A stretch of DNA of 64,000 bases from Rhexocercosporidium sp. MPI-PUGE-AT-0058 (Eukaryota > Ascomycota > Leotiomycetes > Helotiales): positions 186,001-250,000 of the forward strand of contig JAGTJL010000002.1 in assembly GCA_020746875.1 (NCBI GenBank). The letters run 5' to 3'. The notes beneath the pieces were generated by a model. It did not search any database and had not been told where the DNA came from. It was given only the letters and a program-made list of their open reading frames with translations. The position numbers and the translations under genes were made by a program. This document shows, piece by piece, positions 1-12,767 of this stretch; the first letter of the stretch is position 1; the number at the start of each line of letters is the position of its first letter.

Positions 1-1229
1 GTCCTCTCGCCATATTCAATGTTCGCAATACCCGTCTTCTCGAAGCTCTTAAACTCTCACCCTGTCAATCTCGTGTATTTTACGGCTCAATTGCGTCCCC
101 GGAGTCCCCGGCATCCCCTCATCGTTACTTCAGGGGATATTTTTGACACTAATTACTGTGATTCTTTCTAGATTGCGTCCACAAAGTTGTTGGCCCTCAC
201 AGGGTGAACAATGGACCACAACACATGGAAAAGCAAGGTTCTCCAATAAAGATTTTCGGCACTTACGGCTGTAACTTCTACATTCTATATATGCCTCTCT
301 TCGCTATCATTATTGTCTTGCGGTATGACAGCCGGCAGTCCAATTCTCGTTACCAAAACTAGTACGATCTAAGTCAGGAAAGACACTCGACACTTGCTAA
401 GTCTTCGCGGATCAGAGACTTTTTGTAGTTTGTTCTTATGCAATCTCATCCCTGGATGGTACAAGTACCTTATCGGTCCCAGTACTTACCCTATCCCCGA
501 CATTTCACATCGCAATTTAATCCCCTGCACCCATGACTCGGCATCTAACTCTAGCCTAACGCCACATTTTCTGAACTACTGAAACAAGCGTACCCTTTTC
601 TAATCGGTCACCCTTCTGCTTCTCTAAGAAGGTCCGATAACGATATAGCGGTCGGTGTCATATCTAGAACCCGAGTTGCGGGCATAAATAATGACCGATA
701 AAGCTGGGCGCTGGACTGGGCGGGAGTCTGGGCAAGCCACAGCTTTCTCGGTTCTCAATCTTGTGCTTGTATTGTTCTCAACACCACGGATACAAATTCG
801 TAGGAAAGCTCGAGATACTTCCAAATTTCAATCACAAATGCATGTAAATCATGACTTCATCATTTCGACTGGAAATTATTCCACATACAGAGCAGAGGAT
901 GGTTTTGGGGGAGTGGTATCTGCCTACCATTTTCAGGTATCGCATCCTCGAGAGGTGTCGCTCCGGCAATCAGATAAAGTCTCCTTGGATGCTTGTATGC
1001 CTGCCTACCAAGAAAGGCTTGCATGAGATGTCAAGTATGATAGCTTGGCAACGATGACTTGGCTGTATTTCCCCGCTCCCCCCACCTCTCGACAAAGTCT
1101 CGCCTCTCCACAAGACCCCATGGGGTCGGCAGGGAGCTTTTAGCATAAAAAGACCTATGTTCCCATCGTCTTTTAAGACATCTCAATCGGATCAAAAATC
1201 GAATCTTTCTAGATCTTGACATCGTCAAA
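1..1229. other. Intergenic, no gene seen
   Basis: Only short, low-quality open frames occur here and none resembles a known family or has a convincing intron chain. The last part is presumably the promoter and 5' leader of the carrier gene that starts at 1230. Confidence 0.6.
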
Positions 1230-2928
1230 ATGACTGACCGAAAACCATCTACCGAGTCCCCCAAGATGAAGATTGAGCAGATGGAAGAACAACCCATGGA
1301 GGAGCTCAAAGAGGCAGGCATTCGAGATTATGCCGGCGCGGCAGCGAAGACGGATCCTGCTGAGATCAGGCTTGTTCGGAAGCTAGATATGAGGGTCCTA
1401 CCTACGTTGTTCGTGATGTATTTTCTCAACTATGTTGATCGTAAGTACTCCATCCAATAAATGACCGGACTGAAGTTGATGGAGATAGGCAACGCAATTG
1501 CCCAAGCTAGACTTAATGGTCTTGAGAAAGACCTCAAGATGGACCCCAAATCGAGCCAGTTCAACACCACGGTCTCAATTCTTTTCGTCGGCTACGTCCT
1601 TATGCAAGTACCTAGCAACATGTTGATCACCAAGCTTCGACCATCAATTTACATGAGCGCCTGGATGGCCGTCTGGGCCGTTGTTTCGGCCTGTACAGCA
1701 CTGGTGCAGAACTATGCCGGGTTGGTTGTCTGTCGATTCCTGTTGGGAATAACAGAGGCCCCGTTCTATCCTGGAGCAACGTACATGCTGAGTATTTTCT
1801 ACACGAGAAAGGAAATTGCGTCGCGTATTGCCTGTTTGTATCTTGCGCAAATCACAGCGACTGGTTTCTCATCGCTGATTGCGGCGGGTGTGTTTGAGGG
1901 GTTGGATGGTGTGAGAGGACTTGCAGGGTGGAGATGGTAAGTCTTCACAACTTATGAGTGCTTTAGTTTGTAACGCTGACTTAATATTAAAGGCTTTTCA
2001 TTCTCGAAGGCGCAGTCACTTTTCTAGTTGCTCTTGGGGGCTTCGTTCTCCTCCCCGATACACCCAGCACGACCCGCTGGCTCACGCCCGAGGAGAGAGA
2101 ACTTGCTCATGGAAGGATGGTGCGTGATAATATCAACCATAGCGATGAGGTCGTGCCTGCTATGGAGGGGTTGAAACAGGCTTGCAAAGATTACAAGACA
2201 TGGATCTTTGTATTGATGCAGTGTTTCCATCTGTCGGCTTGTTCGTTCAACAGTTTCTTCCCCACGTAAGTCACGAGTCCATTCCTTTCATTTTTCAGAG
2301 GGGGAGAACGATTCATTCTGACCCATGGAAAACAGTGTCGTGAAAACTCTCGGCTTCACCACGACAATCACTCTGGTTATGACTTGTCCACCTTTCCTCC
2401 TCGCTGGTGCAGGTGGACTAGCCATGGGTTGGTCTTCAGGAAAGCTCCACGAGAGGACATGGCACATCACCGCCGGTCTAGCACTATCCATTGTCGGATT
2501 CGCTGTTGCAGCAGGGACAATGGATACCGCTGGCCGATACGTAGCCTGTTTCATCTTCCCACTGGGGGCATACTCCGTGAACTCAGTGATCATTGGATGG
2601 GCATCTTCGACACTCTCGCAAACGAAGGAAAAGAAAGCGGTAAGTTGTTTCTGAAACCCCAGACCGGTTCTGGGATAAGTGACTAAATAATTATTTATAG
2701 GTTGTACTCGCGATGACGAATGTTGGAGGACAGATTGGATACATCTATGGTGCTTATCTTTGGCCTGGAAGTGATTCTCCGAGATATATCACCGGATTCA
2801 GCGCGTCGGCTGCGTTTGCATTTGGCTCAATTGCATGTGCGTGGTGGATGAAGATGTGTTTGAAAAAGGAAAATAGGAGGATCATGTCTTCGGCTGTGGA
2901 TGAGGGCGTGAACCTGTATGCCTATTGA
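1230..2928 (+). CDS. MFS transporter, anion:cation symporter (DAL5/TNA1-like) family
   Basis: Five exons join cleanly: 1230-1440, 1489-1936, 1993-2265, 2336-2639 and 2701-2928, giving 487 residues. All four introns are GT..AG, 48-70 bp. The cytosolic N-terminus (about 55 residues) leads into the first membrane segment with LPTLFVMYFLNYVDR, whose NYVDR ending is typical of the fungal allantoate/nicotinate permease group. Later motifs also fit: VGYVLMQVPSNMLITKLRPS, FLLGITEAPFYPG, and a second half with a GAYSVNSVIIGWASSTL helix. The family moves small organic anions such as vitamins, allantoate or carboxylates across the plasma membrane with protons. The substrate cannot be told from sequence. 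Length is normal and no break was seen. The start is the first ATG of the long frame. Confidence 0.9.
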
Positions 2929-3204
2929 TTGAATCGGGCATGGAGGGGAGAGAAGTTATTCCTAAGAAGGTGGTGGTCCCCTCTTTGGTTTCATTGTCTA
3001 GCGTATTCTACTATTCTTAGCACTTTGCTGTATTACCTTGAGCTGTACCTTCGTCAGTTCGGTGCCATCCAATCAACGATAAAGAATCAAACCGCAGATT
3101 GACAACAAGAGACAAATTGCCGTGACATAGTTTTACATTATCTATTTCTGGAAACCATCCATGTCGGGGATATTCTACAATATTCCACTTTGTCTGCTCT
3201 CAAG

Positions 3205-6200
3205 TCAAACGGCATCAGCCTCAGCTTCCCAATCATCCACGGCTTCCTCGACAATCTTCTTCTTCTCATTCTCCTTCATCCTCTTGGTCCCGAGCACTGT
3301 GAAGCTGCTCTTTGCACCAACGCTAGCTTGAGGCACGCTTCTCAATGCTGCTCCACCCTTCGCAACTTGGCTCCATCCTCCACTGGCTGCATTGTCGTCC
3401 TCTCGTCTCAAGACGTTGAGACTACTGTCCACAGCGCAAAGGGTTGTCGATGAGGCGAGGTTGAGGGATGAGACTTTCTTGTTGACAGATGTTTTGATGG
3501 CTGTGAGCTCTTTGTCGATTTTTATGAGCCAGGACGATGTGGGAAGAGCTTTGAGGATGGCATCTCCTGACGGGAGAAAGGATATCTCAAAATCAATACC
3601 GGCGGTGGCGAAATCGGGCTTCAGATCTGCGTATAACTCGTCGATTGTAATTCCGAACTTTGGGTTGGAGAGAAGGAATGCATTCCATGGCTCTGCACTC
3701 GACACAAGTGGTTTTGAGACACTGGCTTCTGCACTAGGAGCTGCGCGGATCTTGGCACATTGGCCAAGGGTCTTTGTAGGACTCGAGACAAACTTAGGGG
3801 TCTTGAATATGCATACATGACGATGTGGTTCGGGGTCCTGGCTTTCGCTGTCTAGGCCAAAATCTTCGGCAAGGGCATGGATAAAGGCTCGTTGGTGAGG
3901 TTGCATGGGCTTGAAGCGAAGGCGTCTCTCTTTGTCGTCTGCGGCGAAGACTCGGAACTCTCGTTCGTATTGCTGAGCGAACTTTTGATTGTCTGAGAAG
4001 AACGACAGGGTTGTGGTAGAATATGGGATATAGTCGTCGGTGTGTGTTGCCGGGTCTATTTTGAGAGCAGCTGCGAGTTTGGCATTACGTTGAAGTCTCA
4101 GGCATTCATCATTGCACTCCAGTGTTTTCTCGGAATTACCGGGAGAGGTCTTCGAAGCCAGGCACCTGATAGCCTGTTTTTGGTTTTGGCACTCGCAGGT
4201 GATGAAGGTCTTTGCTTGACACGCCATAGCCTCCTTGCAAGGATAAGGAGCGTGGCATGGATCCAAACATGTATGTTCGCACACTGTCTTTTGACGACCG
4301 CATGCTTGCGTGCAAGGAGATGTGGCATCCTCGCATTGACCTGCACGATGGCACATCTTCTGGCAGAAATGATTGCCACATCGAAGCTTCTTGTTGCAAG
4401 GTAAACCGCACCGAACTTCGGCGAACCAACAAGGCTGATTCTTCAGTGTCTTCTTCCCACAGATGCACGGCTTCTCCACCAAGAATGGACACTTCGGGCA
4501 GTCTTCAGTATCTTCATGACATTGGTGCTTGACTTGAGGATGGCCACAGGCTGGTCCCCGCGTACAGTCGAACCTGCACTCGGGAGGCTTGGTGCCACAT
4601 GGCTGAGGAGGTTGAAGAACAGTCCGGCCACAGGCGCAGCTGATGTCTTCAAAAACAGCCTCAAGACAGCTCGCGCAGGGACCTTTATGACAGAGAGACG
4701 CACAAGCATGGTTGCCACACTTCAAAGGTCGACCGCAAACCTTCAAGCAGATATGCTCTGGCTCAAACTCTTCTCCGGTGGCTGGGGCGTTCAGAGCTCG
4801 GTGCTTACGCTTCGAGGCTTGTCGCTCACTTGCCTTCTTCTCTCCAGGACAACAACGCTCGCCACATTCATGCCGACCGCAATTGAGAGTGGAGCGACAT
4901 ATTCGAGGGCATTGGGGCTGCTCGTCGATACCTTGGTGACAGACTGAATTCGAGGTTGTTCTGCCACAGCGACAAGATATCTGTACTGTTTGAAGACAAG
5001 GTCTGCATCCCCCACCATGACACTTCTGTTCACACAGATGCCCGCAAGCAAGTGACTTTTGGCACTTCTCCTGGCAATGTGGTACGGGTGCGGAGCAGTC
5101 CAACCGAGGTTCCGAAAGTAGACTGTCCATCGGAGTCTTTCCGCATGGACAACATGTAACAACATCTGGTGAAAGTGGGCAGTGAGCGGGCTCCGGATCT
5201 TGAACATGGCAGGGTTGTTCGCAAAAGTGCTTCGGGTTTCCACAATCGAAGGGTCTTCGGCATTCAGTCCCACAGTTGAATGAGCCTAACCAGGTCTCGT
5301 CCTTTGACCAGCTCTCCATCTCGTCCTCACGTTCCGAACATTTTAGAGTCTTCTGATCCCGCCCACAATAACAACGAGATTCAACTTCCACGTCGCAGCT
5401 TCCACATAGACCTTCATGACACTCTCGGTCACAAGTATGCTCTCCACAAGATAGGTCCTCTCCGCAAATTTGACCACAAGTCCATCCCTTCTCGTAATTC
5501 GTTTCCACACATTTCCTAGAGCTCATCTCCTTCCCGCAGAAGCAAGACATCGAAGGACCCATATGGCCGCAAGGTGGGCAAGGACCAGCATGGCATATCA
5601 ACTCGCAAGGGTGCGGACAACTACCAGCTCTCCGCTTTGAGCACGATTGTCCGCAAGAATGGGGTGGCAAGCCTGCAATGGATCGAGGCTCAATTTCCTT
5701 CTCGCACCAGCAGGAATATGTATTTGGCAGGTCTATCTTTGGAAGATTGCAGCCTGGGCAACGCCACCGTCTTGGTGGGGGAAGCTCTCCATTTTCAACA
5801 GCACGTTGCTGGTGCGTCGAAACCTCGTTCTTAGACCATCTCTTTACACATGACAAATGTAGAACCGACCAGCAGGTCTTGCAGCTCCAGATTTTTGAAT
5901 GTGGTAGTACTTCATTTGTGCAGATCACGCATTCGTACTGGCCGTTTGTAATATCCTCATGTGTGCGTGTGGCGATGTCGGGGGCTTGGGACTTCGATAG
6001 TCGACGTCGGGGTAGATTTCGCGGTTGGGAATCTCGAGCTCGTGCAGCAACTGGTTGGCCAGGTATAAATTCGGGGGCATCGCCTGCGAGGGATCCCTCG
6101 CCGGGTGTTGCCGCGGTCAATTGTCCTCCGAATGCTCTTCTGTAGGTAATAGGGCAATTAGCAGCTGCCATGCCAAGGATATCTTGAGAACAAAATAACC

Positions 6201-6542
6201 AATGTCTCGGAGAGAACTTCTTGGGGCATTCAAATGGGAAGTTCTGGGTTTCCCCAATACCTACTGTCCATTGACCATAAGCTGGGCACCACCTCGTCCT
6301 CTACCTCTATATCCACCTCGTCTACTATTTCCGCCGTTCCCTCTTGACTGTGTTGGCATAGGCATAGGCGTAGCCGATTCTGGTGCTACGGAAGCAGGAC
6401 GTAAAGCCAATGAGGCGTTTGGAGCTTGCGTTGTATTTCCAGATCCCCCACCTCGACCTCCTCTTCTTGGCCCACGACGCTGACGGGGTCTGTTTGATCC
6501 AGTAGCTGTAGCTGGCGCCGTTGGAGGCTCAGCAGTAGACAT
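3205..6542 (-). CDS. FAP1: FAP1/NFX1-type zinc-finger protein with R3H domain
   Basis: Two exons, 6265-6542 and 3205-6139, separated by a 125-bp intron (6140-6264), give 1070 residues. The first exon is rich in Arg-Gly repeats (RGG-like, probably RNA binding). Next comes a RING/PHD-like CVIC...CKTCW...HLSCV...CPGC segment, then a long array of NFX1-type fingers with repeated CG..C and C..PC spacing, then an R3H region near the C-terminus (FIHALAEDFGLDSES). This order is that of NF-X1 and yeast Fap1, which binds Fpr1 and competes with rapamycin. Yeast Fap1 is about 965 residues, so the size fits. The start chosen is ATG at 6542; an in-frame ATG at 6644 would add 34 residues but is less attractive. 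The gene is convergent with the MFS gene, 276 bp away. Confidence 0.93.
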
Positions 6543-8978
6543 GTTTGCGGTTAGAAGAGATTCGGTGACTGTCTGCGAAGCCGTCTTCGTGGTTTGTATT
6601 CTAAAGCCAGCAGATGGCGGGGTATGGTGTTGGAAAGCCGACAACTCGACTCAGCTCTCTGGTTGCTCTTGAGGATTCTTTGTGCGGCTGCGCCTTTGAA
6701 ATACGACGTCTTCGAATAAGAAAGAAATCGCCAACTGCAAGACGTCAACGTTGGTGGTTGGGAATGTTGTTTGTATGTGGAGAAAGGAACGAGGCGAGGC
6801 TGAGGTTAAATGGCAGTGGCAAAGGCTTCTGGAAGAATAATCAGGCTAGCCGCTAGGCTTAGCTCTGTTTTGGGCGAAGCGAGAGTCCCAAGTTCCACTG
6901 AGGCGGCCTCGTTGAGTCACAATCGAGTCACCTCCTATTATTATTACGGCCGGATTCGATGCAGGTCTGACAGCATAAAGGTCTGTACAAATAAGAGCAT
7001 TCGAGTTATCGAGAGCAATCGTACCCGGATACTCCTCCTGTATTACATAGGTCGGTATGTATGATGGGGCTTAGGTAGGCTGCAAGCATGGTGGAATTGG
7101 GAACAGGTGGTGTGTGTAGTTCTGTCATCAGCCTTGGCTTGGTTCGCGAGGCTGGGGGATATCCACGAGAGCCCAGCAAAAGGTCCAGGTACAACCTTGG
7201 GTTTGATTCCCCGAAGTCAATGTTATGAATGACTGAGGGACTTTGAACAGGTCCCAGGGATGAGGTAAAGAGAGTGTGATGGCTACTGTAGTTAATTTAG
7301 CCCGCTTTGGAGGCGGACGAGCGACAAGGACGGGATGCATTGCATTCTATATAGGCTACCTAAATTCGTGTCCAAATGCCGTGCCATCTTAGATTCTTTA
7401 AATTGTTTGTTCTGAAATGACTTGGAGATTTTAGACAAGCTCCGATGTAGGCGTAGTAAAGAGAGCGAAAGCGAGGATGAGTGATAATGATGAATGAGGC
7501 ATGCCCGTATCCTAACCGACCGAATTTCGTGCCTGGCGGTCAAGCCAAGCTTACCTACTCGCAGGTGAGCTTCCTTAAAGAAAATGACCTTGAACAATTC
7601 AGAGACTTAGATGGGCTCGGTTCCGATGCAGTGGATATACCAAATAGACCACTTATTTTCTTCCCTTCGCTGGAGGCGGATTGGAAGCAGGTTGGAGTAG
7701 ACCGATATTAGACGTTTACTTTCGCTGGAAGCAGAGGAGAATCTTTTTCTTGTAAGCAGCTATGGTGTCTGGTCAGACTATGAGCAGCACGATCAAATTC
7801 GTCCATTTTGGACTTGTGATCCGCGATGCGTAAGCCCGAAACTTGACCGAGATGAAACTCAAATATCTGCTTCATTTCCACAGATGCTGGGTCCATGCCC
7901 AGATAAGCGAAACTTGTCGCAATAGTGGAAGTTGAAAAAGCCTCACGACGGTGAGGCGATCCTTCCCGATCCGTTCAAGTATCTCAGGGTTTCGAACAGC
8001 CCGATTCCGAAGATGAATGAGCTAAGTCAGTTGACCTATTATTGCCTTTGCTGGAACTTCGGCCAGATGATTACCTCTGTCTCGTGTTTGGTAGGATTCG
8101 AAGGCAGCTTTTGAGGCGGAGATTATGACAGTCATTGGAGGAGCGCCTAATTGTTTTCCAAGTCAATCCAAAAAAAAAATAGCGATCTGCCCCTTCCCCT
8201 CAAATAGAGGTTGGCTAGTAATATTGAATACGAGGAGCAAGTCTGGGGTTGTGGAGTTGGTTGGATGGAGTGAGGATCCGGCTTAGGAGCATGATGAATA
8301 TAATTGAGCAGGTGGTGAGTGCATGGTATAAACTTCTCTGACGCCATTGCTATTGGAAATCTAGTTATAGAATGTTTATTGAGCTTCGGTGTTCATCTGT
8401 TATTCTGCCTGGAGATAAACCAGATGGCAATCGAAAACAGGATTGAGTATTCCAAGACAACGTAATGGCTCTCGGGTAAAGACTTAAAGTAGCAGAAATT
8501 GTTAATCCGCATTACGCAATGTATATATCCGAAATCTGGTTGGTACGAAGTCATTTCAGCGCACCTAAACATGCATTCTACCAGCTGACATCACTTACAC
8601 ATGCTCTGAGCAATACTACATACAGGTGTTTTCAAATCATACTTGTACGACTCTGACATCAACAATAGAATATGCTTGACCATCTTTTCCCGCTTGCCAT
8701 GCATCACTACTGCGTCAATCATTTTTGAGGCAAGATTATGGAGATATGTTTGCCCATTCCCTTCTTCGATATAACATATCACTCTTGCGTCAATTGTTTT
8801 AAGATAGGATTATAGAGGTGATGTAATGTTCAGAATCTCAAGGTCCAGAAGAGAGCTGACGATGCGTACGTCACTATAACGAAAATGATTTTTATATATA
8901 CTGGTTCCCAGTAGCCAGAAGGCATGAAACTTTCATCATCAAAGAAAATTCAACAGTACGGAAAACAAAAAAACAATC
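6543..8978. other. Long intergenic region, no gene seen
   Basis: About 2.4 kb between the divergent FAP1 and alcohol dehydrogenase genes. It contains scattered frames below 110 codons with no recognisable domain. The right part (from about 8400) is AT-rich and probably holds the dehydrogenase promoter. Confidence 0.6.
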
Positions 8979-10312
8979 ATGGCAGAAGTTTCGTCGTGAG
9001 CTCTAGCAATCTCGTTGTGAATTGCCTAGGCTAACTTGTTTAGACCAGTCAATTCAACCCAATATCAACCTCATCCGCATGAGACAATGAAAGCTGCTCT
9101 GTGGATGGGTCCGAAGAATATTCAGCTTGGCACAGTGCCAAAGCCAATGTTAACGGCCCCTAAGGATGCCATTGTGCATATAACGCATTGCACAATCTGC
9201 GGTTCCGACCTTCACATGTACAACCCTGACATGAAGACTGCCATGGAGGAAGGCCTCATCCTAGGCCATGAGGCCATTGGCATTGTAACCCAAGTAGGAC
9301 CCGAGGTGAAAACCCTGGTATCCGGGGACAGAGTCATCATTCTCCCAGTCATCGCCTGCGGCGAGTGCTTCTATTGCAAACGTGAAGAATATTCCCTTTG
9401 CGACAGGACCAATCCTTCCAAGGAGATGGAGCAACTCTATGGGCATCGCCTCTCTGGCATCTTCGGGTACTCTAAACTTACTGGAGGCTATCCTGGGAAC
9501 CAGGCCGAATGGTGCAGAGTCCCAAATGCAGATCTTGTCTGCGTAAAAGCACCAACAGATCTGCCCGCAAAGAAGCTCCTTGGATTGTGTGATGTTACGC
9601 CGACGGCCTGGCATGGTAACGAACTTGCGGAGGTCCGCGAGGGCGATATTGTTGGGGTTTGGGGTTGCGGGGCTGTGGGCCTTTCCATTCAGCGACTCGC
9701 GCTCTTTCGCGGTGCCAAAAAGGTCTACGGGATCGACAAGGACCCCAAGAGACTCGCGTTAGCTGAGAAGTACGGCTCTATCCCCGTCGACGTGTCCGCG
9801 CACAAGGACGTTGCCGATTTTCTTCTGGAGGTCGAAAAGCATGGACTTGATAGGACTGTGGAAGCTAGCGGATTCCGAAGCACCAGTTCCATTTCTCACA
9901 CCATAATGCGAGGCGTTTTTGCCGAGGGTGACAGCGGAGATACAGTCAGTGCAATGATCAAAGCAACTCGCAAAGGAGGTAATATAGCACTGATTGGAGA
10001 TTTCTTCTTCACTACCAATCAATTCCCGATTGGAGCGCTGATGGAAAAGGCGATTACCCTTAGAGGAGGACAGCTGTATGCTCAGAAAGTATGCGCCCTG
10101 GCTGACTGTTGATTGTCTAAGACTAATGGCCTTTGCAGTACTTTCCATACCTACTGGACATCACCAGGAGAGGTGAATACGATCCATCATTCATGTTCAC
10201 ATACGAGGATGAATTTGAAAACATTGCGGAGGATTACGCCAAGTTTAACAAGCATGAGCTTCCTGGGGGACTCAAGGTTTGCTTGACAACTGCATTTGGT
10301 CGTTCACACTGA
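8979..10312 (+). CDS. Zinc-dependent alcohol dehydrogenase (MDR family)
   Basis: Three exons, 8979-8995, 9044-10088 and 10139-10312, give 411 residues. The 17-nt first exon is inferred: it ends at GTGAGC, and the 48-bp intron has a CTAAC branch site just before TTGTTTAG. If it is wrong, translation would start at the ATG at 9087. The N-terminal GroES-like half shows the catalytic-zinc signature CTICGSDLHMY (Cys58) and GHEAIG (His81), followed by the structural-zinc lobe CGECFYCKREEYSLC. The Rossmann nucleotide site reads VWGCGAVGLS, followed by VYGIDKD, where the Asp suggests NAD preference. The family oxidises alcohols, or formaldehyde as its glutathione adduct. The precise substrate is not evident. 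It appears intact. Confidence 0.88.
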
Positions 10313-11506
10313 ATTCATGTAATAAATAAGCAATCATGGGGTTTTCACAGCTTGATTCCAATAACTTTGCGGACCTCTCGCTGGAGCTTCTTGGGAGTTG
10401 TTTTGAAACTCGAACTCTATTCCCCTTCACCAGTTTGGATATTTGCCTATGTGATCCTGTGACTACGCTTGCCATGGCATCTTCGACGCGGGAAGAGGTG
10501 CGCTCTCCTGGCCTGATCTGCAAGTTGGTCGACGATGGCCATGCTCTCGTTCTTCTGGGCCGGAAAATCTTGAAACTCACGTTATGCTCACAACATCATC
10601 CAGGCGGTCGGAAGGTATGCAGAGGATGGGATCAATACAAGTACGTTGGTGTCCCTGACCAGCGAGCAGCCAACACGTCAGAAGCTGAGAAGTACTGATC
10701 GAGCAGCTCCATCCCCATTCACGTGAAAGAAGCCTGTCCTAATCGCTGAGATAATGAATGATCCTGCTAGCTGACTAGATGCACAACATTAAAAAAAAAA
10801 TAAGCAGATCTACTGAAGAATTCAATCATTCCTCTTCCAAGCACAAAACGAAAAGTCGTGAGATATCCGCTGCCAGGAGGGGTCCGGGTTGAGTAGCAGC
10901 TCCCTCCCACCCACATATCGGATAATCGATTCTCCGTACCTAACTCACCTCTCTTACAGTACACAACAAAGAAGGTCTCCTCCGATATGGCTTGAGCTGG
11001 CGCATTTTATCCATTCCCAACTGCACCAAAAGCATTCAATCCAACTCGCAACTTGTACCCAGGCTACGATCGGTGTCTGACAAGAAGCCACACATCGTAT
11101 TTATCTGCGACAAAGTCCATGTCCGCTTCCGACCAAACAAAACCTCCCTTATATTGGGAAGCTATTGAATCTGGGCCCGCCCACGCCACGCATAAACTAT
11201 ACCGTCCTTTTACCGAACATCCATACCTCACCAATACCACACCTCACTTTCCCACTTTCATGCAACGCAACGCACCACGTCGTTGGTCTATTTCTCCCCT
11301 ACTTTTCCCTCCTTGACTGTGCAGCTGCCTGTTCCAATGAGCCATCATTAGCGAGGCAAGTACTGTACGGTCAGCAGTCTGGTCGGACCACGAGTCAATA
11401 CTGTACTGTAGGAGGGCACAAGCAGGCAACCGATTCGAAACACGGACGCCCGTCTTTCTTTATACACACCTCACCTCACCTCACCGCACCGCGCCGCACG
11501 TCCAGC
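10313..11506. other. Intergenic, simple repeats, no gene seen
   Basis: No supported gene. A short CTCAC/CGCAC microrepeat lies at about 11468-11500, just before the BEM46 start codon, probably in the 5' untranslated region. Confidence 0.6.
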
Positions 11507-12767
11507 ATGTCATCTCAAGAAAACACCGGCTACCTACAGCAGGCTTCTGGAGTCGCGGGTAGTATGTACAGCTACATGCGTCTTCCGGTCCTGGTATCCT
11601 CGGTATTTGGCTGTTCCTGATGTTTTCACCCGCATCCTACTTACATTGGCCTCAGGGCATCGCTGCTGCGCTCAGTTCCTTGCTCTACTTCAAGCAGAAG
11701 TAAACGCCTATGTCTCCAGCCTTTTCCTACGGGCGCCTGCTAACAGATCCAGAGCTCTTATCTACCCCTCCCACATTCCAAACGATGCGCGAACAGAAGT
11801 CCCTCGACCCTCCCAGTTCGGCATCACCGACTTCGAAGACCTGATGATCCCTACCCCCGATGGCGAGAAGCTCTCCGCGTTCTACATACGGCCTCCAAAG
11901 TCTGGACTACGGAAGGGGGTTACGGTTCTGATGTTTCACGGCAATGCGGGCAATATTGGACACAGGGTACCTATCGCGCGCATGTTCGTACAGCGCATGG
12001 GATGTAGCGTTTTGATGCTGGAATATCGAGGCTATGGTCTATCTACCGGATCTCCAGACGAAACAGGACTTATGATCGATGCGCAAACAGCTTTTGACTA
12101 CCTCCGGAAACGATCAGAGACGAGAGATAATGACATTGTGGTCTTTGGACAGAGCCTTGGAGGGGCGGTGAGCATTCAACTCGTGGCCAAGAACCAGAAC
12201 GACAAGAGATTAGTGGGGTTGGTATTGGAAAACACGTTCCTGAGCATGAGGAAGTTGATCCCCTCGTACGTATCCCTGCTACCCTGCTGGTGAAAATTCT
12301 AAAAGTGGATAGGATCATCCCACCCGCGAAATATCTCACCCTTCTCTGCCACCAAGTCTGGGCTTCCGATACTTACCTGCCTTCCATTACGGAAGTGCCG
12401 ATTCTCTTTCTTTCTGGTCTGCAGGACGAGATAGTACCGTACGTCTACATGTCTCTCCTTCTCCCCTTCGACTTTGAATGATGACTTAATTTCCATCCAC
12501 AAAACCTGATCCCTTCTGGGACTTGATTATACACCTTGAGAATTTCTGACAATATCCTCCGCGCTTGACATTCTGGCCGCTCATTCCTGCAGTAGCTAAT
12601 TATAAAACAGGCCAAGCCATATGCGTCGTCTCTTCGAGATCTGCCAATCCCCCACGAAAGTGTGGAAGCCTCTGCCAGGTGGAGACCACAATTCAAGCGT
12701 TGTTGAAGATGGATACTTCGATTCGATAGAAGACTTCGTTGCGAACTTGGATACCGAGTCTGGATAA
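11507..12767 (+). CDS. BEM46-family alpha/beta hydrolase (ABHD13-like)
   Basis: Five exons, 11507-11593, 11656-11699, 11753-12265, 12313-12438 and 12611-12767, give 308 residues with all phases closing. A short N-terminal membrane anchor (LGIAAALSSLLYFKQK) precedes the family hallmark ALIYPSHIP. The hydrolase core shows the oxyanion-hole region MFHGNAGN, the RGYG motif, the nucleophile elbow GQSLGG (Ser178), the acid in SGLQDEIVP and the histidine in PPSHMRRLFE. BEM46 proteins are conserved ER/plasma-membrane-associated hydrolases linked to polarity and germination in Neurospora. Their substrate is unknown. The intact triad suggests an active enzyme. Confidence 0.92.

Noticed and set aside
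3392..6145. Several plus-strand frames of 90-155 codons
   Set aside because: They are antisense shadows of the Cys-rich FAP1 gene.
7200..7210. GGTTTGATTCC resembling a tRNA B box
   Set aside because: No matching A box, anticodon arm or acceptor stem could be folded around it.
10336..10698. A 120-codon frame after the dehydrogenase gene
   Set aside because: Starts a few bases after the dehydrogenase stop, has no recognisable motif and no intron support.
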